Of a stretch of 55,453 nucleotides of DNA, positions 15,995 to 26,400 are shown piece after piece. The DNA is from Bacteroidales bacterium (GTDB taxonomy: Bacteria > Bacteroidota > Bacteroidia > Bacteroidales > JAQXIO01): contig JAQXIO010000024.1 of the NCBI GenBank assembly GCA_029007825.1, positions 1 through 55,453 on the forward strand, written 5' to 3'. Both the position numbers and the translations under genes were made by a program. Within the stretch, counting starts at the first letter, position 1, and each line of letters opens with the position of its first letter. Under the pieces are notes generated by a model that was not told the DNA's origin, did no database searches, and was given only the letters and a program-made list of their open reading frames with translations.

Positions 15995-18268
15995 TCAGTT
16001 TGAATAGGTAAACGAGGCTTCGTTTGTTTCATCTGCCGAAGAGGTTGCGACCCAAAGTCTGAAGTCTCCTTCTTCCGGTTCGAATTTCATATCCAGATTA
16101 TAGAATGCCAGGTCTTCGGGCGAGAGAGTGAATGAAACCTGCTTGCTTTCACCTTTCTTCAAAGCAATCTTTTCAAAGCCTTTCAACTCTTTTACCGGCC
16201 GGGTAACGCTGGCCCATATATCGCGCACGTAGAGTTGTACCACTTCTTCTCCATCGACATTGCCGGTATTGGTCACGTTTGCGGTAATGGTGAGGGTACC
16301 TCCTTTTTTCAGATTGCTTTTATCAAGTTTCAGACCGTCGATTTTAAATGTCGTATAACTTAATCCATGTCCGAACGGATACAGAGGTGTTACGGGAACA
16401 TCCAGATAGGAAGACTTATAATCTATATATGGATTCTGAGGGTCTACCGGACGGCCTGTCGGTTTATGGTTGTAATAAATAGGCACTTGTCCTACGTTGC
16501 GTGGAAAACTCATGGTCAGTTTGCCCGACGGATTGTAATCACCTGAAATAACGTCGGCTAACCCGTGTCCTGCCATTGTTCCCGGATACCATGCTTCCAT
16601 AATTGCATTGATATTTTCATCTTCCCATGAGAGATCGAGCGGACGTCCGTTCATAAGTACCAAGCCGATGGGTTTTCCGGTTTTTTTCAATGCTTTTAAT
16701 AGGTCTTGCTGAACGCCCGGAAGTTTGATATTGCTGCGTGACGCTGCTTCACCGGAATAATTGAAATCTTCTCCCATGGCAACCAGTATGATATCTGCAC
16801 GTTGGGCAGCACTGATGGCTTCCGCGAATTTCGACTGGTCGTCGGTTGTCAGGTCACACCCTTGTGCATAAATGAAGTTTACGGGTGTATTTTTATAGCG
16901 CTCTACCAATCCTTCGTATAATGTAACGCTTTCGGAGCGCACACCTTTGCCAGCCCACTCTCCGTTGAGACTTTCCTGTTCTTTGATCATGGGGCCGATG
17001 AGAGCTACTGTTTGTCTCTTGGCCGGGTCTATCGGGAACAAGTTGTTGTCATTTTTAAGAAGAACGACCGACCGTTGAACGGCTTCACGTGCAACCTGTA
17101 AAAATTCCGGAGTCATGATGCTGTCTTTTTCGCGTTGGCTGTCGAGGTATTTGTAAGGATCGTCGAAAAGTCCCAGAATAAATTTCATTTCAAGAATATG
17201 ACGCACTGCATTGTCAATCGTTTTTTCCGATACTTTTCCTTCTTCTACCGATTGTTTCAGGTGTTTGATAAACACTGCTCCGGTCATATCCATATCGATA
17301 CCTGCATTTGCCGCTTTTTCTCCTGCCATCTTTTCATCTTTGGCAAATCCGTGGGGAACGAGTTCATTGATTCCTGTGTAATCGGTTACCACGAATCCGC
17401 GGAAATCCCATTTATCTCTTAAAATATCGGTCATTAATTCTTTGCTTCCCGTACATGGTACCCCTGAGATTTCATTAAAGGCTGCCATGTAGGTCGCAAC
17501 GCCGGCGTCTTTGGCGGCTTTGAACGGAGGCAGATATACTTCGTATAAAGTCCGGTCGCCCATGATTACGGTATTGTAATCGCGTCCGGCTTCAGCAGCA
17601 CCATAGGCGACAAAGTGCTTGGCGCAGGCTAAGACGGCATTGATCTGGCCGAGGTTTTTACCTCCTTCGCCGCCCTGGAATCCGTTTATGCGTGCTTTGG
17701 CAATTAGGGAACCTAAATATGTATCTTCCCCGGCCCCTTCCATAACGCGTCCCCAACGTGCGTCGCGTGCGATATCCATCATAGGAGCGAATGTCCAGTT
17801 AATACCGGAAGCTGCGGCTTCTACAGCGGCAATATGGGCTGTTCGTTCCATCAGTTCCAGATCCCAAGAACATGCCTCGCCCAACGACATGGGGAAAATA
17901 GTACGATAACCGTGTATAACATCGAACCCGAAGAGAACAGGAATTTTTAATCTGGATTCCGAAAGGGCCATGTCTTGCATTTTACGTACGCCTTCGACTG
18001 TATAGACATTAAAGAGACTACCTACCAAACCTTTTTTCAGATAAGGTTCGTAATCATGAGACATAACGGGGCCGGTGATATCCCAGTTGGCGGAAACCTG
18101 GTTCATTTGTCCTATTTTTTCTTCTAAGGTCATCAACGACAATACCGAATCGACACGGCGCTCTATATTCCGGTCGCCGCTGTAACTTTTCCAGTCGCCT
18201 GAATGATGCTGGCATGCCGTAGATGCCAACAAAAACATTCCGCAAAAAATACTGCTAATTTTTTTCAT
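15995..18268 (-). CDS. Glycoside hydrolase family 3 beta-glucosidase
   Basis: A 757-residue GH3 enzyme that removes glucose from the non-reducing ends of beta-glucosides. It has a lipobox (C19, ASTAC), the GH3 N-terminal barrel (about 40-370), the alpha/beta sandwich (about 395-620) and a C-terminal FN3-like domain (about 670-750). The nucleophile is D296 in VVTDYTGI and the likely acid/base is E507 in NYSGEAASRS. KHFVAYGAAEAGRDY and PVLFGFDVIHGYRT are further GH3 blocks. It lies 35 bases after the 702-residue GH43-like gene. Together with GH144 it fits a beta-1,2-gluco-oligosaccharide substrate; a beta-1,3 or broader beta-glucosidase is the main alternative. Confidence 0.92.
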   Translation of the reverse strand: MKKISSIFCGMFLLASTACQHHSGDWKSYSGDRNIERRVDSVLSLMTLEEKIGQMNQVSANWDITGPVMSHDYEPYLKKGLVGSLFNVYTVEGVRKMQDMALSESRLKIPVLFGFDVIHGYRTIFPMSLGEACSWDLELMERTAHIAAVEAAASGINWTFAPMMDIARDARWGRVMEGAGEDTYLGSLIAKARINGFQGGEGGKNLGQINAVLACAKHFVAYGAAEAGRDYNTVIMGDRTLYEVYLPPFKAAKDAGVATYMAAFNEISGVPCTGSKELMTDILRDKWDFRGFVVTDYTGINELVPHGFAKDEKMAGEKAANAGIDMDMTGAVFIKHLKQSVEEGKVSEKTIDNAVRHILEMKFILGLFDDPYKYLDSQREKDSIMTPEFLQVAREAVQRSVVLLKNDNNLFPIDPAKRQTVALIGPMIKEQESLNGEWAGKGVRSESVTLYEGLVERYKNTPVNFIYAQGCDLTTDDQSKFAEAISAAQRADIILVAMGEDFNYSGEAASRSNIKLPGVQQDLLKALKKTGKPIGLVLMNGRPLDLSWEDENINAIMEAWYPGTMAGHGLADVISGDYNPSGKLTMSFPRNVGQVPIYYNHKPTGRPVDPQNPYIDYKSSYLDVPVTPLYPFGHGLSYTTFKIDGLKLDKSNLKKGGTLTITANVTNTGNVDGEEVVQLYVRDIWASVTRPVKELKGFEKIALKKGESKQVSFTLSPEDLAFYNLDMKFEPEEGDFRLWVATSSADETNEASFTYSN

Positions 18269-18303
18269 AACGATTGCTTATTAATTTGTCTTTCTATTTT
18301 TAT

Positions 18304-20412
18304 TTATCGTTTTAGTACTTTGCTCCGGACCGAACGTCCGTTTTCGTTTAATGCTTCGATCGCAAAATAGTAGTCGGTTCCGATATCCATACCTCTGAAA
18401 TCATAACTCGTATCGTCATACACTGTAATACAACTATAAAGCTTATCTGGTTCAACACCAAAATAAATATTGTATCCGTATGCGTCGGGGACTTTATTCC
18501 AGGAGATGATGCCGTCGCGAGGATCCGTTTTTGATCTGTTCACTTTAAATCCGTTGACCGCATCGGGAGCTTTGCCTTTGGCATTTCCGAATACTCTGAA
18601 ATCGCTGATTGCGAATAATCCTGTGGGCATATGTATATTTTCTATTTTCAGATAACGGGTATACAGGGGCTTTTGTAATTCTACGTAGTCGTGCGGAATA
18701 TCTGTGTCGTTGTCGCTTTTGTCGACGACAAGTTCCCAATCCGTTCCGTTTATTGAATGGTAAATCCGGTATTGGTGATAAATGTCCATGGCTTTGTTGT
18801 GCTGGAATGCTTTATGGTCGTAATAATTTACCTGAATTGCACGTACTTCCATCTCTTTGCCGAGATCTTGTATCAGCCATTCTCCCGGGTTATTGCTCTC
18901 CGCACTCCAGTAAGTCCGCATATTTTCGTCAGATGCAAGGTCTGATGTATGAGTACCGTCCGATGAAGATGCGGTCATTTTTTTTCGGAAGGAGAGCAAC
19001 ATCCATCCGGTAAAGCATCCTTTGGTATGATCTGTTTTTTCTTTTGGAGTGAAAGTGGGATAATCGCCGAAAGAGGTGATACAATACATGACGCCATCTT
19101 TATCGAAACCAGTGGGATATAATCCGATACGGCGTTCAAATTTGTATTTGAGTGAAAGCATACAGGTCGCGACGTGCCAGTAATTATCGTAATTATCGGC
19201 AAAAGTGCCACCATGGCCGGCTCCGAGTACAAATCCTCCCGGTTTATAGCTCATCGGATTATGTTTCTGGTATGTATAAGGACCCAGAGGAGCGTCTCCT
19301 ACATATACTCCGTCGGCATAAACTTTGAATTCGGTGCCCGGTGCACCGTACTGGAAATAGTATTTTCCATTGTATTTATTTACCCATGCTCCTTCAGTAA
19401 ATGGAGCCAGCGTTGTACTGTCGTCGTTATTCATGCCGAAGCGTTCCCATCCGTGAATTTTAGGCTCCAGATGCATAATCTCATGAATTTTGCTGATAGG
19501 AAGCATATTATTCGGATTTACTTCGACGCCTTTTAAGGCATATTCATTGCTGGATCCGTAATAAAGATAAAGCCGGTTGTCGTTATCGTATAAAAATCCC
19601 GGATCCCAGCTGGGCAGAATCGTTTTTTCAACATAACGTTTGAATTTGCCGCTTTTAGGATTTGTGCTGTACCATATCGGTAGGCCTTCATATGTCGAGC
19701 CGGTATAAAAAAGCGTATCACCGATAACATAGGCAGCCGGAGCACACTGATCATCGTCAACCGGTGTACGCTGGAATCCGGTAAATACGAAATGCCACGT
19801 ACTCAGGTCTTTTGACCAATGGAAACCGCCTTGGTTTGTGGAAAAGAGATAATATTCTCCTTTGTAGTTTACGACCATAGGATCGGCAGCTGAGCGGAAA
19901 GAGCCGTTCGGCTGTACATTATTATTGTATGGCTCAAAATTATAGCTGATATTCATTGGATTGCAGTAGGTTGACGGATGGTCGTTTTCCGGATCGAACC
20001 ATGGTGTAGCGATTCCTTTGCCTCTGTTGTAAGTTTTTGTCGAAAATGTATCTTCGAGGGTGATATCAATGGTTCCATCGTTCTCTCCTACATTGTAATA
20101 GATTACTTCTTTGCCCGGAGCATAAATCATAAGCATGGTATCCTGACGGCCTGAGATTACTTCGTAAAAACCTGTATTATCGGTGTTACAATGAACGGGA
20201 CTGGCTTTAAACATGACTGTTCCGTCTTTGATCGGTGATCCTTTTGAGTCGTATAAATGACCTTTGACCGTATGGGTTTGCGGAATTGTGATGATATAGT
20301 CGCTGATTTGTCCTTTTACTACAATAACCGAGTCTTTCGCTGCATCGGCAGTAAAAGATGTTATGCACAAAAGGATAAGCAAATTATAAATGAAATGTTT
20401 CATCTGCTGCAT
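18304..20412 (-). CDS. GH43-like hydrolase with N-terminal carboxypeptidase-regulatory-like, discoidin and FN3 domains
   Basis: A 702-residue exported protein. After a signal peptide (about 1-24; an ATG three codons in at 20403 is an alternative start) comes a small beta-sandwich resembling the CarboxypepD regulatory fold (about 45-122). Then follow a GH43-like propeller (about 145-460), a discoidin domain (about 475-605) and FN3 (about 612-700). The three carboxylates are present: D177 (AADPMVV), D270 (SWDPGF) and E340 (FTEGAW). It shares the blocks STYCNP, GHGWERFG-like and YYFQYGAPGTEF with the 575-residue enzyme at the distal end of the PUL and is clearly its paralogue. It lies 26 bases after the GH144 gene. 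The bond it cuts is not known. Confidence 0.8.
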   Translation of the reverse strand: MQQMKHFIYNLLILLCITSFTADAAKDSVIVVKGQISDYIITIPQTHTVKGHLYDSKGSPIKDGTVMFKASPVHCNTDNTGFYEVISGRQDTMLMIYAPGKEVIYYNVGENDGTIDITLEDTFSTKTYNRGKGIATPWFDPENDHPSTYCNPMNISYNFEPYNNNVQPNGSFRSAADPMVVNYKGEYYLFSTNQGGFHWSKDLSTWHFVFTGFQRTPVDDDQCAPAAYVIGDTLFYTGSTYEGLPIWYSTNPKSGKFKRYVEKTILPSWDPGFLYDNDNRLYLYYGSSNEYALKGVEVNPNNMLPISKIHEIMHLEPKIHGWERFGMNNDDSTTLAPFTEGAWVNKYNGKYYFQYGAPGTEFKVYADGVYVGDAPLGPYTYQKHNPMSYKPGGFVLGAGHGGTFADNYDNYWHVATCMLSLKYKFERRIGLYPTGFDKDGVMYCITSFGDYPTFTPKEKTDHTKGCFTGWMLLSFRKKMTASSSDGTHTSDLASDENMRTYWSAESNNPGEWLIQDLGKEMEVRAIQVNYYDHKAFQHNKAMDIYHQYRIYHSINGTDWELVVDKSDNDTDIPHDYVELQKPLYTRYLKIENIHMPTGLFAISDFRVFGNAKGKAPDAVNGFKVNRSKTDPRDGIISWNKVPDAYGYNIYFGVEPDKLYSCITVYDDTSYDFRGMDIGTDYYFAIEALNENGRSVRSKVLKR

Positions 20413-20438
20413 TATATATAAAATAAAGTAGGAGTAGT

Positions 20439-21803
20439 TTAGATTGGTCCCTGGAAAGTCGTGAATCCGAGTTTTTTCAGTCCGGACTGAATCTCAGGAC
20501 AACTCATAAACAGCTTCCACAGAAGGCCTGTCCGGTAGTTTTCGATCATAGGAGCGATGGTACACTGGTCTATCGCCAGATAACGTTTCGGGTACCAGTT
20601 GTCCTGAATGCTGAAAGCATCGTAGAATCCGTATTTTCCCCATATCTTTTGCCCGATTTCAAAATAAAAGAAATTCAGTGCGGCAAGTGATTCGGTCGGT
20701 GTATATGGGAAGCTTGAGAGGGCTGCTGTCGGAGTAATTACGCCGTTATCGTTAAACGGATAATGTGCCATATACCCATTGGTTGAATAACTGGCTGTAA
20801 GTCCCCAGCATTTGTCGCTGTAGCCTTTGAATTTTCCCGGATTTGCAACACAATATGCGTAATTGGAAAGAGCATGGTTCTTGTTTACTTCCCAGTAGTC
20901 GGCGTATTCGTCTTTTAATCCTTTCGGGTTAAGACCTATATAAGAATAGTGTGCCCAGAACAGAGGACCACCGTACTCTTCGGCGCCGTTATGCCTCAGG
21001 TAGAGAGGATAGCCGTATGGGGCAGCCGTGCTTTTTATATCTCCACCCCGTGCCCATCCGTTGTGGTATGCACTGGCGGGAATGGTATGAGTGGGAGAGG
21101 ATGCTGCGAGTATATATGTAATCAGGCATTCGTTATAGCCTTCGAGAGGGAAGTTCATTTCCCATGCGTAATCGGGAGACCAGTGCCAGTAAAGTACATC
21201 TTTTCCGTTCAGGTACCATGTCCAGTCCATCTCTTTCCACAAAGTGTCTATCTTTGCAGCCAGTTCTTTTTCTTGGTCATTTCCGTCTTTGAAATATTGG
21301 CGAGCACATAGTAACCCCTGTATAAGGAAGGCGCTTTCAACCAGATCTCCGCCATTATCTTTTTGTCCGAAAGGTTTAGTTTTGCCGTTTGGTAATATCC
21401 AGTGAGACCATACTCCATGATAACGGTCTGCTTTTTTTAGAAAATCGACGATTTTGAAAAGGCGGTTAACTCCTTCCTGACGGGTAATAAATTGCCGTTC
21501 GATGCCAACGATAAGTCCGGCGATACCGAATCCGGACCCCCCGGTTGTAATAACATCTTCATCGTTTTCGGGATAAATACCATCTATGTGAATACGTTCG
21601 CGTGCCAGTCCCGATGTCGGTTCGGCTCCGCTCCACATGTAATCGAAGTGAGCCATTTGAATATAGTTGAGAAATTCTTCTTCTGAAGCAAATTCCAATG
21701 GACGTCCGATCGTATCTGTTGATTGATTGTTGTTTTCTACATGGTTTTTACAGCCTGTAAAAAGGAATACTGCCAAAGCACACCCTAATAAATACCTTTT
21801 CAT
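20439..21803 (-). CDS. GH144-type beta-1,2-glucan hydrolase (glycoamylase-like) lipoprotein
   Basis: A 454-residue lipoprotein (C18 in FLFTGC) with an alpha/alpha-barrel domain of the PF10091 type. Recognisable blocks are FDYMWSGAEPTSGLARER, GGSGFGIAGLIVGIER, NGGDLVESAFLIQGLL, YWHWSPDYAWEMNFPLEG and NECLITYILAASSPTH. Characterised GH144 enzymes act on beta-1,2-glucan, either inside the chain or releasing sophorose. This is the best clue to the PUL substrate. The residues after the cysteine (KNHVENN) are only weakly acidic, so surface or periplasmic location cannot be decided. It starts 143 bases after the SusD stop, beyond a hairpin. A glucoamylase annotation would be a legacy name. Confidence 0.85.
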   Translation of the reverse strand: MKRYLLGCALAVFLFTGCKNHVENNNQSTDTIGRPLEFASEEEFLNYIQMAHFDYMWSGAEPTSGLARERIHIDGIYPENDEDVITTGGSGFGIAGLIVGIERQFITRQEGVNRLFKIVDFLKKADRYHGVWSHWILPNGKTKPFGQKDNGGDLVESAFLIQGLLCARQYFKDGNDQEKELAAKIDTLWKEMDWTWYLNGKDVLYWHWSPDYAWEMNFPLEGYNECLITYILAASSPTHTIPASAYHNGWARGGDIKSTAAPYGYPLYLRHNGAEEYGGPLFWAHYSYIGLNPKGLKDEYADYWEVNKNHALSNYAYCVANPGKFKGYSDKCWGLTASYSTNGYMAHYPFNDNGVITPTAALSSFPYTPTESLAALNFFYFEIGQKIWGKYGFYDAFSIQDNWYPKRYLAIDQCTIAPMIENYRTGLLWKLFMSCPEIQSGLKKLGFTTFQGPI

Positions 21804-21902
21804 CTGAGTTTTTTTAACGATTCAACATTTATGGTACTTTATAATGAAATCCTCCTGCTTTTTATGATAGGGCAAGACGGTCTCCATATAAAAGATGATA
21901 TG

Positions 21903-21939
21903 AGTAAAGCTATGACCTGGCTCATGTCATAGCTTTACT
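21903..21939 (-). terminator. Hairpin between the susD-like gene and the enzyme genes (attenuator)
   Basis: Exact 14-base arms (21903-21916 and 21926-21939) around a 9-base loop, 7 bases after the SusD stop. On the minus strand a TCTTTTATA stretch follows at some distance. The position suggests partial termination or mRNA stabilisation, so that SusC and SusD are made in excess over the enzymes. Confidence 0.65.
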
Positions 21940-21946
21940 GTGAAAA

Positions 21947-23434
21947 TTATTGCAAATTCGGATTCAAGTCGATTTGATTCTGAGGTATAGGATAGAACCT
22001 TTTATCCGGTGAATATCCGGGAAGCACACTTGCACTTATTTCTCCGTTAGCTATCCAACGAACCAAATCGAAATAGCGTTCACCCCATTCGCAGGCAAGC
22101 TCTATTCTGCGTTCTTCTCTTACGTTCTCTAAAGTTGCTCCTGAAATAGGGGTTGAAAAACCTGCTCTTTTCCGAACTTCGTTGATGCCGTAGTCGCCGC
22201 TCTGACCTTTTCGTATTTTGGCCTCTGAGTTCAGAAGAAGAATATCGGCATACCGGATCATACGTATGTTGTTGCCTTCGCCATACCCTTTTCTTCCCGG
22301 AGTAAGCTGGTCTCCAGGAAGATAGGCTTTGCCGCTGTATTGCGTAGGTTCACCCACCTGGGCAACGGCTATTGTATCACCTGAAGGTGTTACTTCTCCG
22401 GTAAACAAGATAGTTGTCACATACCGGTTGGTTTCATTTCTGGCTTTCATGACGTTAATTAAAGTTTGTGTCGGCGTCATAAAGCCCCAGCCGCCGTCCA
22501 TCGGGACATTGTCCAGGCCTGCGAGTTGTTTGGCTCCTTGAAATGCAAACCAGTTATCGGAAACGACGATATCGCCTGTGCCCTGTCCGAAATCCGAATA
22601 TTGTAATTCGAATAAGGATTCATTACATAAGCGTCCGGGCTTCTTGAAAAGCTGGTAATAATCCGTATATAAAGAGAATTTATTGCTGTCGATAATGGAG
22701 TCGGTAGCTGCCAGAACAATATCCCATTTATTCACGTCTGCAGCAGCTTTTGCCTGTAACGCAAATGCTGTGTATTTAGATACGGCACCTTTATGAACCA
22801 TTTCATTCGGACGAAGGGCGGGAAGGCGTTTAATACAATATTCCATTTCTTCATTGATGAATTCATACACTTGTTCGCGCGGTGTTTTTGTTAATCCTAC
22901 GGCCTGATTATTAGTCATAATAGGAATATCTCCCCAAAGACGTGCCGATAGAAAGTGGGCAAATGCGCGTATGAAACGTACCTCCGCAGTGTATTGTTCA
23001 TAGTTGGCCGAATCGGCTGAGGTTGTTATATATTCTTTGTAATTATCGAGAGAAATCAAAGCTGCATTGCTGACTTCTACTGTTTTGTAGAATCCAGACC
23101 ATGCTGAGTTCAATGCCCAGAAATCTTTAATACGGTCGTATTGAAAGTTCTTGCAATAATTGAATTCTACCTGGTCGTTTGGAGCACCGCCCTTTTCCAC
23201 GTCATCGCTGCGCACTTCGATCAAGCCGAGTGCTCCCCAGAAAGAGAAGCCTTCTCCGCTTCTGGCTTTTGCGTATACACCGGAAACCGGTTCATACATT
23301 TCGCTGACTTTGGAAAAGTCGACATCCGTAGTTGGAACTTTATTTTCAGGGAGCTTGTTCAGAAAATCTTCGCAAGCTGTTGTCAGAAGCATAAGCGAGA
23401 AGAGGACAGCTCCGGTTTTAAATATTTTGTTCAT
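21947..23434 (-). CDS. SusD/RagB-family glycan-binding surface lipoprotein
   Basis: A 495-residue outer-membrane lipoprotein that captures glycan and forms the lid of the SusC transporter. The lipobox ends at C21 (LLTTAC) and is followed by ED, an acidic pair that fits surface export in Bacteroidota. The N-terminal EDFLNKLPENKVPTTD, the TPR-like AEVRFIRAFAHFLSARLWGD (about residues 148-167) and the C-terminal ERRIELACEWGERYFDLVRW are standard SusD blocks. It begins 23 bases after the SusC stop. Its binding specificity cannot be read, but the neighbouring GH144 and GH3 point to a beta-glucan. Confidence 0.95.
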   Translation of the reverse strand: MNKIFKTGAVLFSLMLLTTACEDFLNKLPENKVPTTDVDFSKVSEMYEPVSGVYAKARSGEGFSFWGALGLIEVRSDDVEKGGAPNDQVEFNYCKNFQYDRIKDFWALNSAWSGFYKTVEVSNAALISLDNYKEYITTSADSANYEQYTAEVRFIRAFAHFLSARLWGDIPIMTNNQAVGLTKTPREQVYEFINEEMEYCIKRLPALRPNEMVHKGAVSKYTAFALQAKAAADVNKWDIVLAATDSIIDSNKFSLYTDYYQLFKKPGRLCNESLFELQYSDFGQGTGDIVVSDNWFAFQGAKQLAGLDNVPMDGGWGFMTPTQTLINVMKARNETNRYVTTILFTGEVTPSGDTIAVAQVGEPTQYSGKAYLPGDQLTPGRKGYGEGNNIRMIRYADILLLNSEAKIRKGQSGDYGINEVRKRAGFSTPISGATLENVREERRIELACEWGERYFDLVRWIANGEISASVLPGYSPDKRFYPIPQNQIDLNPNLQ

Positions 23435-23457
23435 AGTTATCTGATTTTCATTCGTTA

Positions 23458-26400
23458 TTAATAAGTAAGTCTTACACCAAAGCTAAAGCTGGCGGCGAGA
23501 GGATAAACCTGTTTGTCGAATCCGTCGGCGATTTCAGGAGTAAATCCGTTGTTACTGAATGCGGTAAACGGACGTTCGGCTGTTACGCTGAGGCGGAGTT
23601 TCGGGCCTTTCGGGCCGATATGCTGGAAAGTATATCCTACCTGAATGTTCTGAATGCGGAAGTAAGCGCCTTTTTCTACCAAGAAACTGCTGAATTTTGC
23701 AATGTTCCAAGGGTTAACCGAGCCTTCTGCCGAAGGATAGGAGTTAGATGTGCCGGGCCCTGTCCAACGGTTTTCTACCCATTCTTTATCATAGTTGATA
23801 TCTCCCTGGTATCTTCTGATCCCTCTTTTCTCATTAACAATCTGGTTACCGGTAACCCCCATGAAGCTCAGACCAAAGTCAATGTTTTTCCATTCGAAAC
23901 CGATATTACCGCCATAGGTAAAGTTCGGAAGAGCGTCACCGATGATTTGTCTATCCTGATCGTCAATTGATCCGTCGCCGTTCAAATCTTCATAGATGAA
24001 GTCGCCCGGTTTCAGCCCATATTTACGGGCAATACGTCCCTCATTAGTATCGGCATCGATCTGTTCCTGAGTCTGGTATACACCGACTTGTTTTAATCCA
24101 TAGAAAGAGTTAATCGCTTCACCTACCTTGGTAATGGTTCTGAATTCAGCACTACCTCCGTAGATATAGGGTGTACCGTTAAGATCCTGTACGCGGTTTC
24201 TGAGTGTACTGAAGTTTAATCCGATATTGTAACGGAAATCAGATCCGATTTTATCCGACCAGTTTAAAGTGATTTCAAAACCTTCGTTTAAGATTTTTCC
24301 GTTGTTTCCGAGCAATTCGCCTGCTCCCATAGGTAGAGGAGTCTTGATAACGGCGTTGCTGGTGACACGACGGTAATAGTCGAATTCGGCGCTTAAGCGG
24401 TTATTCAGGAATCCTGCATCGAATCCGACATTCACTTCGTCTACTACTTCCCAGCGTAAATAGCTGAAATAGCTTTGATTGATATAGCCCGGAACCAGAA
24501 CATCCCCGAACACACCGGAGGCATCGAGGCCGGTCTGAATAGACGCAAAACCGTCGCTCGGCTGAATTTTATCATTACCTAATTTACCCCAGCTACCGCG
24601 AATTTTCAAATAATCGAACACATTCTGGTTAGACATGAAGTCTTCTTCAGACATAACCCAACCTGCGCCTACAGAGGGGAAATAACCCCATTTCTCCTGA
24701 TATTTGGAACTACCGTCGGCACGCATAGTGGCAGATAAAAGATATTTGCCTGCATAATCGTACATAACGCGGCCAAAGAAAGATACACCGTTATAAGATG
24801 TTCCGTCGTCCGAACTTTTACGGCTGTCGGCAGTACCTTGACTGATGTATTTATATTCCGGCTCACCACCCGGTACATTTTCAGCCGAGCCTTCCAACTT
24901 TCTCCAGTTTTCACCCCTCATAGAGTGACCTACCATAACAGAAAGATTGTTCAGCCCGAACTGGTCTTTATAAGTAAGAGTATTATCCCAGATATAATTC
25001 TGGTAAAAATCGTTTGTTTTAATCAATTTGGAATTCAGGTTTTTCTGATTACCACCAACTGTATAAACAGGAGTATATTCCAGAGACCGGACAATCGAAA
25101 TATCCTGGGTAAGTGATGTTCTGAAATTCAGCTTGTTCTGCGGCAGGAATGCAATATCTGCAAAGAAAGAAGGAAGAACCTGGAAAGTCTCGGTTTTTTT
25201 ATCATAGTATTTTGCTACGGCAACCGGATTCGAGTAATAGTTATCATAACCTAAATCTTGGATAGAAGCATATTTAACAGGAGTTGCCGCCGTATTGTTG
25301 GCATCATATACCGGATATAAAGAGGGAGAAATAAAGGCATAAAACCACGCATCGTTTTTAGGCAAGCGTTTGTTTGCATCGCTCAATACGACATTTGCTC
25401 CAACTTTTAACCATTTGAATACTTGATAGTCTCCTCTGGCACGCATATTAAAACGCTTGTAATCATTATTTGCTTTCATTACACCCTGTTGGGTCTGGTA
25501 GTTCAATCCGACCGAGTATGAGGCTTTTTCTGTACCTCCTGTGATATCGAGGTTATGGTTTTGCATGAAGGCCGTACGAAGTAATTCGTCGTACCAGTCG
25601 GTATTTACTGCCGGGATATTTGTTGGTCTACCGTCGGGTCCCATTACAGCGCCGTAGCGATTGATTGAATTTAATACACGGGCAGAGTCCGTTGCATTGT
25701 ATTTTTCATACTGCATGGCAGCGTATTGTGACGAATTGGCCATCGGTAATACATTTACAGCTTTCTGGAATCCTACATAACCATCGTATGTGATGGTCGG
25801 CTTCATGTTCAGGTTTCCTTTTTTCGTGGTAACGATTACGACACCGTTGGCTGCACGTACACCGTAAATAGATGCGGCAGAAGCATCTTTCAAAATCGAC
25901 ATTTCCTGAATATCGTTATTGTTGAGGAAGTCGATATTGTCGAAGAACATTCCGTCAACTACATATAAAGGACCTGTTTTGTCTTTATCGAAAGACCCCA
26001 CACCACGTATACGTACGGTCGGACCTGAGCCCGGTTCACCGTTGTTTACGATCTGCACACCGGCCACCTTACCCTGCAAGGCCTGCATCGGGTTGGTTGT
26101 CGTGTTTTTTACAATTTCCGAACCTTTTACCACAGCAATAGGAGAGGTTAAATCCTTTAGCTTGGCTGTACCATAACCAACCACGACAACTTCGTCGATA
26201 GCCTGAAGGTCTTCTTCAATGCTAACATTGATGATGCTTCTTCCGTTCAGAGGTATCTGAATGGTTTTCATTCCTACTGAGCTGAACTGGATCGTTGCGT
26301 CGGAAGGTACGTTCTTTAATTCATAAGTACCGTCAATAGAAGTAACAGTACCGTTCGTGGTGCCTTTAATCATAACAGTGACACCGATTGCCGGCTGACC

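Noticed and set aside
17081..17096. parS-like sequence with a CACGTG core
   Set aside because: Three fixed positions differ from the parS consensus, it lies inside the GH3 coding region, and it is about 30 kb from parAB.
20439..21803. Glucoamylase acting on starch
   Set aside because: The sequence blocks fit the glycoamylase-like GH144 group rather than GH15, and no starch-specific GH13 or GH97 gene is in the locus.
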